Positions 7,195 through 15,425 of a stretch of DNA of 64,000 bases are shown piece by piece. A program made the translations under genes and the position numbers. The DNA lies in the NCBI GenBank assembly GCA_016839055.1, contig JAEKNX010000019.1, forward strand, positions 1 through 64,000, in the 5' to 3' direction. Source of the stretch: Spirochaetales bacterium (GTDB taxonomy: Bacteria; Spirochaetota; Spirochaetia; UBA9216). Each line of letters starts with the position of its first letter. Position 1 is the stretch's first letter. The notes below the pieces were generated by a model. That model searched no databases, was not told the origin of the DNA, and saw only the letters and a program-made list of their open reading frames with translations.

Positions 7195-8718
7195 TCATTT
7201 GAAGGATTGCAGTTTAATATTAAGATTATCAAGCGCATTGTCTGTGCTCCGATGCCAGATATTCTTCCTGTTTGTGAGTTTCAAGCGGGTGGCAGATTGG
7301 ATGTGGGCGTACATTGACTGCTGCTTCTTAAGAAGTAGATAGCTGCTCTTTTCTTTCGGTCCATAGAGTTCATTAATACGTATTTCCACCTGCTCATCGA
7401 GCACTTTTATATAGGATTCACTTATAAGCTTGTAGTTATACTGAACAAGCTGCAGATATTCTAAAGCAATTCTATCAATCTGCTTCAATTCCAACATCTC
7501 GTCGATTATCTGTGAAAAATCATCGATAGCTGTTTCATAATACAGCGAATTAAATATTTTCCTTGTCTTATCAATCTGCTCGAGCAGGTTGTTGCACTTG
7601 ATCAAAAGAGCTCTGCCGGAGGCAGTGTCTCTACACTCCTTACTCTCCAGATTTTTTACTGCCCCTGAGGCGACATCAAGAGCTGCCTCAAATATCCTGG
7701 TCTTCCACAATTTCTTTTCTATACAGAGATAGAGTTCATCCATTAACTCACGGAGCTTGAGCCTGAGAACTTCCTCAGGCAGGAAAATTATATCATAGAC
7801 AACCAGGCTGATTCCCTTAAATTCAACTGTCCCGATGTTAAAAAAATCAATCCTTGAGAAAAAATCATCCTTCTCTTCCTTCATTGAAGCCAGGAATTTC
7901 TGATATACGTGGTTTGTAATCATTATCCTGTTGCGTTCAGGACTAATCCTGTTGGCCTTGGCCTGCAGTCTCGCCGCGGTATTTACTATATCACCCGAGA
8001 TATCGCCGTCACCTGTAATTACAAGCGGAGTAAACTTCTGTCCTCCGGCAATCCCGGCTGATATCTGGAATTTAGGAAGAACGGTACCGGGCAACTTTTT
8101 ACTCAAGACGGTATTCCTGAATGAGCGGCCCTGCGTGTTAAAATAATCAATAATATTCAGCACTGATTTAAGTACATCCGGAGCCGAAGCTCCGAGTATC
8201 AGAATCTCATCCCCCTGTGCCCTCTTGCTTATCACCCCGGCTTCTGAGCAAATAGCATTAACATCCTCATAAATCATACGATCAAGCAGGACTACCATCG
8301 ACATGTTGCGCTTTTTATCATGACAGTATTTTGTATATCCGTGAATATCCAGAAGTCCCAGGTAGATATCAGGAATCGACATTGCCCTCTTCAGATCACC
8401 TCCGAAACGAAACGTTTTGTCTGCCATAACAATTTCCCGCCATAACCAGGGATGGGTTTTCGGCGTAATATCCTTGAAAAACCCCCAGTATAATTTTCGC
8501 TGCAGTTCAAATGATCTAAAAAGATATTTCCGGAGTACCGCAGAGTCGGGTATTTTAGAGACATATTCTTTTAATGATTCAAAGGTCTTTAGTTCACCAG
8601 CTATGACTTTTTCATATAATTGCAGAAGCAATTTGTTTTCCGATGTGTTTATATCAAAAATATGGATGTGCTCAACTTCTCCATTCATGATATCTATATT
8701 ATCGGATAGATGAGTCAA
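7195..8718 (-). CDS. Class III adenylate/guanylate cyclase-domain protein
   Basis: The central region (about residues 110-300) carries cyclase homology signatures: the metal-binding LGLLDIHGYTKY, the second metal site KRAQGDEILIL, and GDGDISGDIVNTAARL with the transition-state-type Arg. The flanking N- and C-terminal regions are helical and not recognised. There are no membrane segments. It could make cAMP or cGMP, or be a divergent non-catalytic homologue; substrate residues cannot be assigned safely. It lies 31 bases downstream of the frameshifted GGDEF gene on the same strand, so a shared transcript is possible. Confidence 0.8.
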   Translation of the reverse strand: MTHLSDNIDIMNGEVEHIHIFDINTSENKLLLQLYEKVIAGELKTFESLKEYVSKIPDSAVLRKYLFRSFELQRKLYWGFFKDITPKTHPWLWREIVMADKTFRFGGDLKRAMSIPDIYLGLLDIHGYTKYCHDKKRNMSMVVLLDRMIYEDVNAICSEAGVISKRAQGDEILILGASAPDVLKSVLNIIDYFNTQGRSFRNTVLSKKLPGTVLPKFQISAGIAGGQKFTPLVITGDGDISGDIVNTAARLQAKANRISPERNRIMITNHVYQKFLASMKEEKDDFFSRIDFFNIGTVEFKGISLVVYDIIFLPEEVLRLKLRELMDELYLCIEKKLWKTRIFEAALDVASGAVKNLESKECRDTASGRALLIKCNNLLEQIDKTRKIFNSLYYETAIDDFSQIIDEMLELKQIDRIALEYLQLVQYNYKLISESYIKVLDEQVEIRINELYGPKEKSSYLLLKKQQSMYAHIQSATRLKLTNRKNIWHRSTDNALDNLNIKLQSFK

Positions 8719-8749
8719 TCAGTTTATTATTTGCCGACCAGGCGGGAGG

Positions 8750-10152
8750 CTATGACTGCTGACTACTATACAGCGTAATACGGTTCCGTCCGTTATTTTT
8801 TGAAAAATACAACGCCTCGTCAGCTCTGGAAACAAAGGTCTCCATACTATCATCTTTTTCAGGAATACCCGAAAAAACTCCTGCACTGACCGTTACACGC
8901 TCTTTTATCCGGGGGTAATTGATTCCCGCCAGCTTATTGTTAATGCGTTTAAACACGGTCAGGGCAGCGCTGTCCTCAGTTTCCGGAAGAATCACTACAA
9001 ATTCTTCGCCACCATATCGCGCAAACAGATCAATGATCCGCACTTCTTCTGACACGGCCTTTGCCATCATCTGCAAAACAGAATCACCAGAAAGATGACC
9101 ATAATTATCGTTAACCTTCTTGAAGTGATCAATATCAAATATTATAAAAGAAATGCTGCTTTTGGCTCTTCTGGCTGTTTCAAACATTATCCGCCCTTCC
9201 ATCTGGAACCGGTATCTGCTGCCGATTTTTGTAAGAGCATCTTCCATTGCCATTTTATATGCCTTCTCATGCAGACGGGCGTTCTCAAGTGCTATAACTA
9301 CATGTACTGCTATTACCTGAGCAAGCTCAATATGATACTGCCTATAAGCTCCTGGTTTCAGGCTGTCAAGCGCCATTATACCAATTACATCACCATAGTG
9401 GATGAGAGGGATGCCCATCCAGGAGCACACCTTTTTATCTGAATCCGCCTGTGTAAATCGGGGAAAATCTGCTGAGACATCATTGGAAAAAAGAGGCTGC
9501 TTAAAGTCACAATTGTTGTGCTGAGGCTGCCCTCCTCAGGATAGGGAAACCGCATTTTCAGGATTTCCTCTTTATTTGAAAAGCCAACACCGCCTATAAC
9601 CTCAAGTTCATTCCTTCTAAGCAGCTGAACCGTGCCCATATCATAGGGTATTACCCGTTTTGTTTCTTCCAGGATTCTGTCAACTGTCTCTCCCATATTC
9701 AGAGACGAACTTATTGCCGCGGCAATCTGTCGTAGAGACTCAGCCTGCTCATGCTCCCTCTGAACAACTTCTAAGGTATCACGGAGCTTCCTCTCAACAT
9801 TCTCATATTCAGTCACATCAATTTCAGATACAAACAGGTACTCAGGTTCATTCTCCGGATCACGGCAAAGTTGAGCGCGACATTTCACCCAGCGACAGCC
9901 GCCCTCGGGGGAACACCGCCTGTAAGGTTTTTTCATTATGTCGGATGAGCCTTCTATGAAAGATTTCATTTGGGACATAAGAATCGGTTTATCTTCCGGA
10001 TGCAGATTATAAAAGAAGTCCTCTATTGAAAAAATTGTCACCGCCGGAGAGTGAGCGCCCCCGGGCAAAACTGCAGAAACCGGAAATCCATCGGTATTAC
10101 CATAGAAATGTACTTTAAACTGCCGCAAATCCACTTTTATCATCGGGCTCAC
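8750..10152 (-). pseudogene. PAS-GAF-GGDEF diguanylate cyclase, frameshifted
   Basis: Two track ORFs (9385-10152 and 8750-9430) are halves of one gene. The first encodes a PAS domain with a PAC-like region (EYLFVSEIDVTEYENVERKL) and the start of a GAF domain (LRQIAAAISSSLNMGETVDRI). At about 9501-9506 one base is missing: reading on in the other frame gives KQPLFSNDVSADF, the expected GAF continuation, then VCSWMGIPLI and the GGDEF domain. The catalytic ARYGGEEFVVILP is intact, with a product-inhibition site RIID exactly five residues before it. A real mutation or an assembly error would look the same. Confidence 0.82.
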
Positions 10153-10291
10153 TTCACCTCGTTGTCTAACATTTTCATAATTCTTAGTTCAGTTACCAAT
10201 TATAACACACTGCCTATAATATCCGAATAGAAATTTTACTCTGAAGACGCGGAGATTTTCAATCTCTGACTTTCTGAAATTCACTCTATAG

Positions 10292-10897
10292 TCAGAACAG
10301 CTCTTCGAGTGATTTTCGGTCTTTAATCCTGATTGCCCCTTTTTCTCTTACAATAACACCCGCCGCCTCGAGTTCCGACAAGGCTCTTGATAAGGCCTCC
10401 CTTGAGCAGCCAAGATAATCAGCATTTTGCGTTATCGAAGGCAGACGAAGACGGCCGTCGGTAAGCAGCGAGAAGGCGATTTTTTGTTTAACAGTTTTAT
10501 GAGATATTATCTCGATTTTATCCCTTAGGTGGTTCATTTTTTTTGAGATACCGGAGATAAAGGTTACAAGCGCGTCACGGCTGCTGAGAGTGTCAAGAAC
10601 ATGCTGATAATCGACTTCGATCACTGTTGAAACTTCCGAGGCTATCAGCCATCCAGGATAGTTTTCCCCGGTAAACACAATTAGCTCAGCAAAGAGCTCC
10701 TCCGGAAGAAACTCTTTCAGAACAATCTCCCGTCCGGTCGAAAGCGGCCGGGAAAGACGAAGCTTACCACTCACAACCTTTCCCAGAGCACTGCATTTAT
10801 CATAATCACTGTGAAGGACCTCCCCCTTCTGTAGTTCAATTATTCTGCCTTGTTTAAAAAGCTCATCGGAAACCCAGTTGTCAGCCATGAGGTTCAT
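10292..10897 (-). CDS. Crp/Fnr-family transcription regulator
   Basis: The 201-residue protein has an N-terminal cyclic-nucleotide-binding fold (about 10-120) and a C-terminal winged helix (about 140-200) with recognition helix GCSREALSRALSEL. The R-E-x-x-x-R spacing is that of Crp proteins that read TGTGA. The phosphate-binding cassette is altered (FAELIVF in place of FGEL, with no Arg later), and there are no Fnr-type N-terminal cysteines, so the effector is unlikely to be cAMP or an Fe-S cluster. It follows the cupin gene by 4 bases. A perfect Crp-type site lies at the head of the operon. The start could be Met4 (10888). Confidence 0.9.
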   Translation of the reverse strand: MNLMADNWVSDELFKQGRIIELQKGEVLHSDYDKCSALGKVVSGKLRLSRPLSTGREIVLKEFLPEELFAELIVFTGENYPGWLIASEVSTVIEVDYQHVLDTLSSRDALVTFISGISKKMNHLRDKIEIISHKTVKQKIAFSLLTDGRLRLPSITQNADYLGCSREALSRALSELEAAGVIVREKGAIRIKDRKSLEELF

Positions 10898-10901
10898 TGT
10901 A

Positions 10902-11222
10902 TCACGGACGAGGGACTTTCACGACCATGACTCTTAAAATATCAGCATCGCTCTGATTCTCAAGAGCATGGGGAATACCTTTTGCACTTTCGATAATACA
11001 GTCTTTAACTGCCGGTTCTCTCTCCTCTCCGATTTCAACCCAGGCCTCGCCTTCTAAAATGTAAAAGAAAACGTTAACTGCTGTTGTATGAGTATCGAGC
11101 CTTGCTCCGGGCTGAAAAGTAAGATGGATCACCTGTGCCTCCGTCTCATTATACAGTCTCTGTGCTTTCACTCCATTCTTTGTCACTACGACTTCGCCGT
11201 CATAAGCCTTTGTAATTTTCAT
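10902..11222 (-). CDS. Single-domain cupin protein
   Basis: The 106-residue cupin barrel has motif 1 around PGARLDTHTTAVNVFFYILEG (HTT where HxH is usual) and motif 2 AKGIPHALENQ. One metal His of the usual set appears replaced, so metal binding may be altered. The function is unknown. The ATG overlaps the stop of the small upstream ORF (ATGA) and the Crp-family gene follows at once, so it is the middle gene of a three-gene operon. It may sense or process the signal for that regulator. Confidence 0.88.
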   Translation of the reverse strand: MKITKAYDGEVVVTKNGVKAQRLYNETEAQVIHLTFQPGARLDTHTTAVNVFFYILEGEAWVEIGEEREPAVKDCIIESAKGIPHALENQSDADILRVMVVKVPRP

Positions 11223-11380
11223 ACCTGTTCTCCTATTTTTTCTCTACTTAAAAATACGCAATCTTCAAGAGTTTTCTCTTTATTTAATACTGCTTCAGCT
11301 TCTTCAGATTTAATATCGCTTCGAGGCACAAGACGTTCGATAAGTAATGCCGCTGCGGCTACCATCAGAATTATTGCCAT
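11219..11380 (-). CDS. 53-aa protein with one membrane helix, coupled to the cupin gene
   Basis: It is missing from the ORF track because it is short. The ATG at 11380 is preceded by GGGAG at good spacing. It encodes a hydrophobic N-terminus (MAIILMVAAAALLIERL) and a charged tail containing one Cys, and its TGA overlaps the cupin ATG in an ATGA. The ribosome site plus the overlap make it a likely real first gene of the cupin-crp operon. No known family is recognised. Confidence 0.62.
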   Translation of the reverse strand: MAIILMVAAAALLIERLVPRSDIKSEEAEAVLNKEKTLEDCVFLSREKIGEQV

Positions 11381-11432
11381 ATTTTCTCCCTATGTTTGTG
11401 TGATAAATATACCCTTATATTTCAGTTTCAAA

Positions 11433-11448
11433 TGTGATAGTTATCACA
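11433..11448. promoter_or_regulatory. Crp-type operator TGTGA-N6-TCACA
   Basis: TGTGATAGTTATCACA is a perfect 7+2+7 inverted repeat and matches the general Crp consensus exactly. It lies between the cupin-crp operon and the divergent deacetylase gene. If TATATT at 11411-11406 is the minus-strand -10, its centre is at about -41.5. It also sits about 57 bases upstream of the predicted plus-strand start. Confidence 0.75.
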
Positions 11449-11462
11449 TAAACATTTTTTAA

Positions 11463-11491
11463 TTGACAAGCTGTCTCAGCCTTGTTTTACT
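11463..11491 (+). promoter_or_regulatory. Candidate promoter of the deacetylase gene
   Basis: TTGACA (11463) and TTTACT (11486) are 17 bases apart. The start would be near 11498, just ahead of the GAGG before the TTG start codon. Confidence 0.5.
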
Positions 11492-11522
11492 GAATTATTG
11501 CGGATAAAAAGAGGATACTTAA

Positions 11523-12374
11523 TTGAAATATCTAATAATCAATGCTGATGACTTCGGCTGGAGTAGAGATACAGTCGATTCAATAATAGATCTGCATCAG
11601 AAAGGGGTAATTTCGAGTACTACGGTAATGGCCACAATGCCGGCCTTTAACTACGGCCTCGCAAAACTGAAGGAAAACCCTGCCCTCGGAGCCGGTGTCC
11701 ACCTCTCCATCTTCGACGGACGACCCGTCCTCCCCCCAGCTGAGGTTACAAGCCTGGTTGATGAAGATTCCGGATTATTCCTCAGCTATAGCGAGGCAAC
11801 AAAGAGAGGCCGGCGTTTTCGCACCAGGGAAGTAGCTGCCGAGTATGAAGCTCAGATAGAGCGCTTTCTTGAAAGCGGTCTAAAGCCGACCCATCTTGAT
11901 GTTCACACGATGCTCCCCTACTTCAAATCTTCCTGGTACAACAGCATTATAAAACTAGCCTTAAAATACAAACTGCCTTTAAGAACCGTTCTGGGAAAAG
12001 ATTTCAAAGAAAAGAGGTCGAATATTGCAAGGCGGATAAAAATACCCGCGGTTCTACTGCTTATTCTCGGCAGACGGTTAATCAGCAAGATGGACAGGAA
12101 CGGAATTGTCCACCCCGATTATTTCATCTCTGAGTTTTCTGACAATGATAATGAAGCGGACGTCGAGGAAAAAGTTCATCAACTTATCAGCCTTATCCGA
12201 GGACTGCGTAGCGGCGTAAGTGAAATTCTGACTCACCCGAGCAGCTCGGGCGAGCTCTGGCGGCGGATTGAAAATACTGTCTGGAATGATCCCCGGATAG
12301 ATCGCGAACTGCAAAAGGGGGAGATTAAGCTCATTAGTTATAAGGCCCTTTCGAAAATTGGCCGAAAACATTGA
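11523..12374 (+). CDS. YdjC/ChbG-family carbohydrate deacetylase
   Basis: These are metal-dependent deacetylases of chito-oligosaccharides and related amino sugars. The 283 residues start MKYLIINADDFGWS with the paired Asp of the family, followed by GAGVHLSIFDGRP and the metal/catalytic-type THLDVHTMLPY, then a C-terminal LTHPSSSGE. The start is TTG, supported by GAGG just upstream and by the ADDFG motif being only 8 residues in. The length is normal. The exact substrate (chitobiose, hopanoid-type or other N-acetyl sugar) cannot be told. Confidence 0.88.
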   Translation: MKYLIINADDFGWSRDTVDSIIDLHQKGVISSTTVMATMPAFNYGLAKLKENPALGAGVHLSIFDGRPVLPPAEVTSLVDEDSGLFLSYSEATKRGRRFRTREVAAEYEAQIERFLESGLKPTHLDVHTMLPYFKSSWYNSIIKLALKYKLPLRTVLGKDFKEKRSNIARRIKIPAVLLLILGRRLISKMDRNGIVHPDYFISEFSDNDNEADVEEKVHQLISLIRGLRSGVSEILTHPSSSGELWRRIENTVWNDPRIDRELQKGEIKLISYKALSKIGRKH

Positions 12375-12399
12375 AAATTGGAAGACTTATTCCTATACT
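12371..12399 (+). promoter_or_regulatory. Promoter inside the end of the deacetylase gene
   Basis: TTGAAA (12371) and TATACT (12394) with a 17-base spacer. The start near 12406 precedes the likely ATG of the HD-GYP gene, so this gene need not depend on the deacetylase transcript. Confidence 0.6.
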
Positions 12400-12438
12400 A
12401 CATCTATGATGAAAAGCCATTTAAAACAAAGACTAATT

Positions 12439-13701
12439 ATGAAAAAAATATTCAGTAATCTGCTCCTACAATACACAATAATATCCCTTCTAATAACTAT
12501 TTTAATCGCGTCGGTAATGTCAATTATGACGATTAACATTACCGAGAACCTTATATTAAAAATGCATTCTAATTTCTACAGTAATTATGTTGCTTCAATA
12601 AAAACAAACTACAATGAACTCCTCTCCATCTTCTCAGAAGAGAAAGAAAACCTCAATCTCCATCCGGCCGAACATTTCAGCGAAGATCTTCTAATGATCC
12701 CTACTATCAGGAATATTTCTATTTATTCACTCGAGGGTAAGGTTCTATGGCAGGTTTTCCCGGAATCAAACGCTTTTTCTGGAGATCGGCAACTTCTAAG
12801 AGATGCAATAAGCAGAGATTTTAGTTATTCGCTTGATTATTCAGGAAAGTACAATAGGTTGAATATATTTCTGCCCGTTATGGGAGATAGTAAGGCTGTC
12901 GGAGTAATAAAAATTGAAGAGGATTTAGAACAAACCCATCTTTCTTTGCAGAAAAGCAGACAGATTATTACTTTGATTATCGTCACAGGCGGTGCGGCCT
13001 TTTACATTCTGCTATTCTATCTCTTCCTGAGATCATACCTTAGCCATTCCGCCGCATTTAAAAAACTCGAAAGCAGCCAGAGGATTACTATCCACTCAAT
13101 GTCGCTGCTCTCCGAGTTACGCGACAATGAAACAGGCGCGCATATTTTAAGAACAAGTGCATACTGCAGAATACTGGCCGAGAGACTCAGCAGGGAAAAT
13201 CAATTCAGAAAATATCTGACCCCGGAATATATTGACGATTTTGTCCAGTCGGCACCGCTGCATGATATAGGCAAGGTTGGGGTTCCTGACAACATACTGT
13301 TGAAGCCCGGCAAACTAACCGAGGAAGAGTTTACAGTTATCCGGAAACACCCGGTTATGGGCGCAGAGGTACTGAAGAAGGCATCATCGACAGTAGAAAT
13401 CCAGACGTTCTTCAAAATAGGAATCCAGGTTGTTCTTCACCACCATGAGAACTGGAATGGAAGCGGTTATCCTGACGGACTGTCGGGAGAGTTAATACCC
13501 TTGTCGGCAAGAATTATGGCTCTGGCCGATGTATATGATGCGCTCCGGACCGAACGTCCATACAAAAAGGCGTTTTCTCATCAGAGGGCTATTAATATCA
13601 TCAAAGATGATGCCGGTAAAAAATTTGACCCGGAAATAGTAAGAGCCTTTCTCGATTCAGAAAAAGAGTTTCTGGAAATATCTAACGAAATAATAGATTA
13701 A
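12439..13701 (+). CDS. Membrane-bound HD-GYP phosphodiesterase
   Basis: It is a probable c-di-GMP phosphodiesterase. The N-terminal transmembrane helix (QYTIISLLITILIASVMS) is followed by a periplasmic Cache-like sensor, a second helix (ITLIIVTGGAAFYILLFYLF) and an HD-GYP domain. The domain has PLHDIGKVGVPDNIL, RKHPVMGAEVL, HHHENWNGSGYP and LADVYDALRTERPYK, so the HD and GYP signatures are all present. The track start (12358, TTG) overlaps the previous gene and lies before the likely promoter. I prefer the ATG at 12439, although no clear ribosome site marks any of the candidates (12406, 12409, 12439). Confidence 0.88.
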   Translation: MKKIFSNLLLQYTIISLLITILIASVMSIMTINITENLILKMHSNFYSNYVASIKTNYNELLSIFSEEKENLNLHPAEHFSEDLLMIPTIRNISIYSLEGKVLWQVFPESNAFSGDRQLLRDAISRDFSYSLDYSGKYNRLNIFLPVMGDSKAVGVIKIEEDLEQTHLSLQKSRQIITLIIVTGGAAFYILLFYLFLRSYLSHSAAFKKLESSQRITIHSMSLLSELRDNETGAHILRTSAYCRILAERLSRENQFRKYLTPEYIDDFVQSAPLHDIGKVGVPDNILLKPGKLTEEEFTVIRKHPVMGAEVLKKASSTVEIQTFFKIGIQVVLHHHENWNGSGYPDGLSGELIPLSARIMALADVYDALRTERPYKKAFSHQRAINIIKDDAGKKFDPEIVRAFLDSEKEFLEISNEIID

Positions 13702-13807
13702 TTTCCCAACATATTGGAGATAGAAAAGAGGAATAGAGATATGCCTCTGTCAGTTCACATCTATTTTGGGGTCTACTTTCCTCTGTGCAGATTTACATCG
13801 TTTATTT

Positions 13808-13836
13808 TTTTTACTTACCAAAACCCATGATATAAT
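13808..13836 (+). promoter_or_regulatory. Extended -10 promoter of the YesN-YesM operon
   Basis: TGaTATAAT (13828-13836) is an extended -10 element with a weak TTTTAC 17 bases before it. AAGGG and the ATG at 13857 follow. Confidence 0.65.
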
Positions 13837-13856
13837 GTCGCCATCAAGGGAAATGA

Positions 13857-15425
13857 ATGTACCGACTTATTCTAGTTGACGACGAAGCAATAATTAGAGA
13901 AGGAATCTCACGCTGTGTTCCCTGGGGACAAAACGGCTTCGAACTTGTCGGACTCTTTGAACATGGCGGACAGGCTCTTGATTACCTTGATGACCATCCC
14001 GTTGACATTGTAATCACCGATATCAATATGCCGCGGATGGACGGCCTCACGTTGAGTAAAATTCTTGCCGAGAAATATCCCCGGGTAATGGTCCTCCTAC
14101 TCTCCGGCTATGACGACTTCGAGTACGCCCAGGAAGCTCTGAAGAACCAGGTCAGAGATTTTCTGCTGAAGCCTATAACAGCGGAAGAACTAAAAGATGT
14201 ACTCTTGAGGGTCCACATTGAACTGGATCAGAGCAGAGAGCAGGAACACCAACAGGAAATAATGAAAGATCGACTCGATGCGAGCTTTCCGCTGCTCCGT
14301 GAGAGGTTTCTGTACAGACTGATATCCGGAAGACTCAGCCGTGAAAACTTCCTCCGGAGGCGTGAGTATTTTCAGTGGACTGATCTCTGTTCATACTATC
14401 AGATCAGTGTAATCAGCATTCCGGAGAGCTGGGATGATCTGGAAACGATTACTCTATCTGAGAATCTTAAATCCAACCTTCCTGCGGAAGACGAGGTCTT
14501 CTTCAACCGGGAAGAGGACATAGTAATACTGCTGCAGGGAAAAGATCAGAAAAAGCTTGCAGATCGCGCGCTTAAGGTGGCCGAGCAGGCCTTCATTCAT
14601 ATCTCAAGGCTGGACATAGAGCAGATCTCGGCCGGATGCGGCGAGGTTGTCGAGTCGCCCTTCCTCCTCCAGAACTCCTACAGGGGCGCATGTACTGCAC
14701 TCGATTACTCAAAGGTCCTGGGGCTTTCTCAGGTAATATCAATAAATGAGGTGAGAGACCGGAAAAGAATCTCACTCGAGGGATTCAACACTATTTCCCA
14801 GGAGCTTACCCGGGCCCTAAGAACCGGCAGCAGTGACAGCGCGGAAACCGCGCTTGCAAATATATTCACCTTCTTCGAAGAGCATTATCTTACCATGTCG
14901 GAAGCCTCCGGATATCTCGTTCGGCTTCATTTTCTGCTTGTTCAGTTTATTAACGAAATGGAACTAGTCTCCCCGTCCGAACATGAACCCTTGTTCGAGC
15001 CGCCCGGCAGCTTCGGCTCACTCCAGCAGGCCCGTTACTATTTTTTCAGGGTGCTGGAAAAAATTGAGGAGATTGTGCTGTCACGGCGCCACGATGCCGT
15101 CCTTTCACGGATAGACAGGGCAAGAAGGCTGATTGCCGAGAGATACGGAGACAGCAGTTTTTCACTCAATGATGTCTGCGACGAGCTCTATCTTTCGACG
15201 AGCCAGTTCAGCATGCTGTTCAAGGAAGGGACAGGGCAGACCTTTGTGGAATATTTAACCGCGCAGAGGATTGAAGAGGCGAAAAAACTGCTGAAAACAA
15301 CTGATCTAAAAGGCTATGAGATAGCCGAGAAAACAGGCTTTGCCGATCCCAGATATTTTTCAATTGTATTTAAGAAGATAACCGGGCTTACCGCCATGGA
15401 ATACAGGAAGAGGGTAGAACGATGA
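13857..15425 (+). CDS. YesN-type response regulator, AraC output
   Basis: The receiver (residues 1-120) has LVDDEAIIREGI, the phosphoacceptor VITDINMPRMDG, LLSGYDDF and LLKPI. A long linker follows, then a C-terminal AraC double HTH (about 420-520; FSLNDVCDELYLSTSQFSMLFKEGTGQTF, GYEIAEKTGFADPRYFSIVFKKITG). It overlaps the kinase gene by 4 bases. Such regulators usually control the neighbouring sugar-uptake operon, here the ABC transporter starting at 18449. Confidence 0.93.
   Translation: MYRLILVDDEAIIREGISRCVPWGQNGFELVGLFEHGGQALDYLDDHPVDIVITDINMPRMDGLTLSKILAEKYPRVMVLLLSGYDDFEYAQEALKNQVRDFLLKPITAEELKDVLLRVHIELDQSREQEHQQEIMKDRLDASFPLLRERFLYRLISGRLSRENFLRRREYFQWTDLCSYYQISVISIPESWDDLETITLSENLKSNLPAEDEVFFNREEDIVILLQGKDQKKLADRALKVAEQAFIHISRLDIEQISAGCGEVVESPFLLQNSYRGACTALDYSKVLGLSQVISINEVRDRKRISLEGFNTISQELTRALRTGSSDSAETALANIFTFFEEHYLTMSEASGYLVRLHFLLVQFINEMELVSPSEHEPLFEPPGSFGSLQQARYYFFRVLEKIEEIVLSRRHDAVLSRIDRARRLIAERYGDSSFSLNDVCDELYLSTSQFSMLFKEGTGQTFVEYLTAQRIEEAKKLLKTTDLKGYEIAEKTGFADPRYFSIVFKKITGLTAMEYRKRVER

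Noticed and set aside
10292-10897. cAMP-responsive Crp
   Set aside because: The DNA-binding helix fits, but the phosphate-binding cassette lacks the usual Gly and Arg. A true Crp call is not supported despite the nearby cyclase-like gene.
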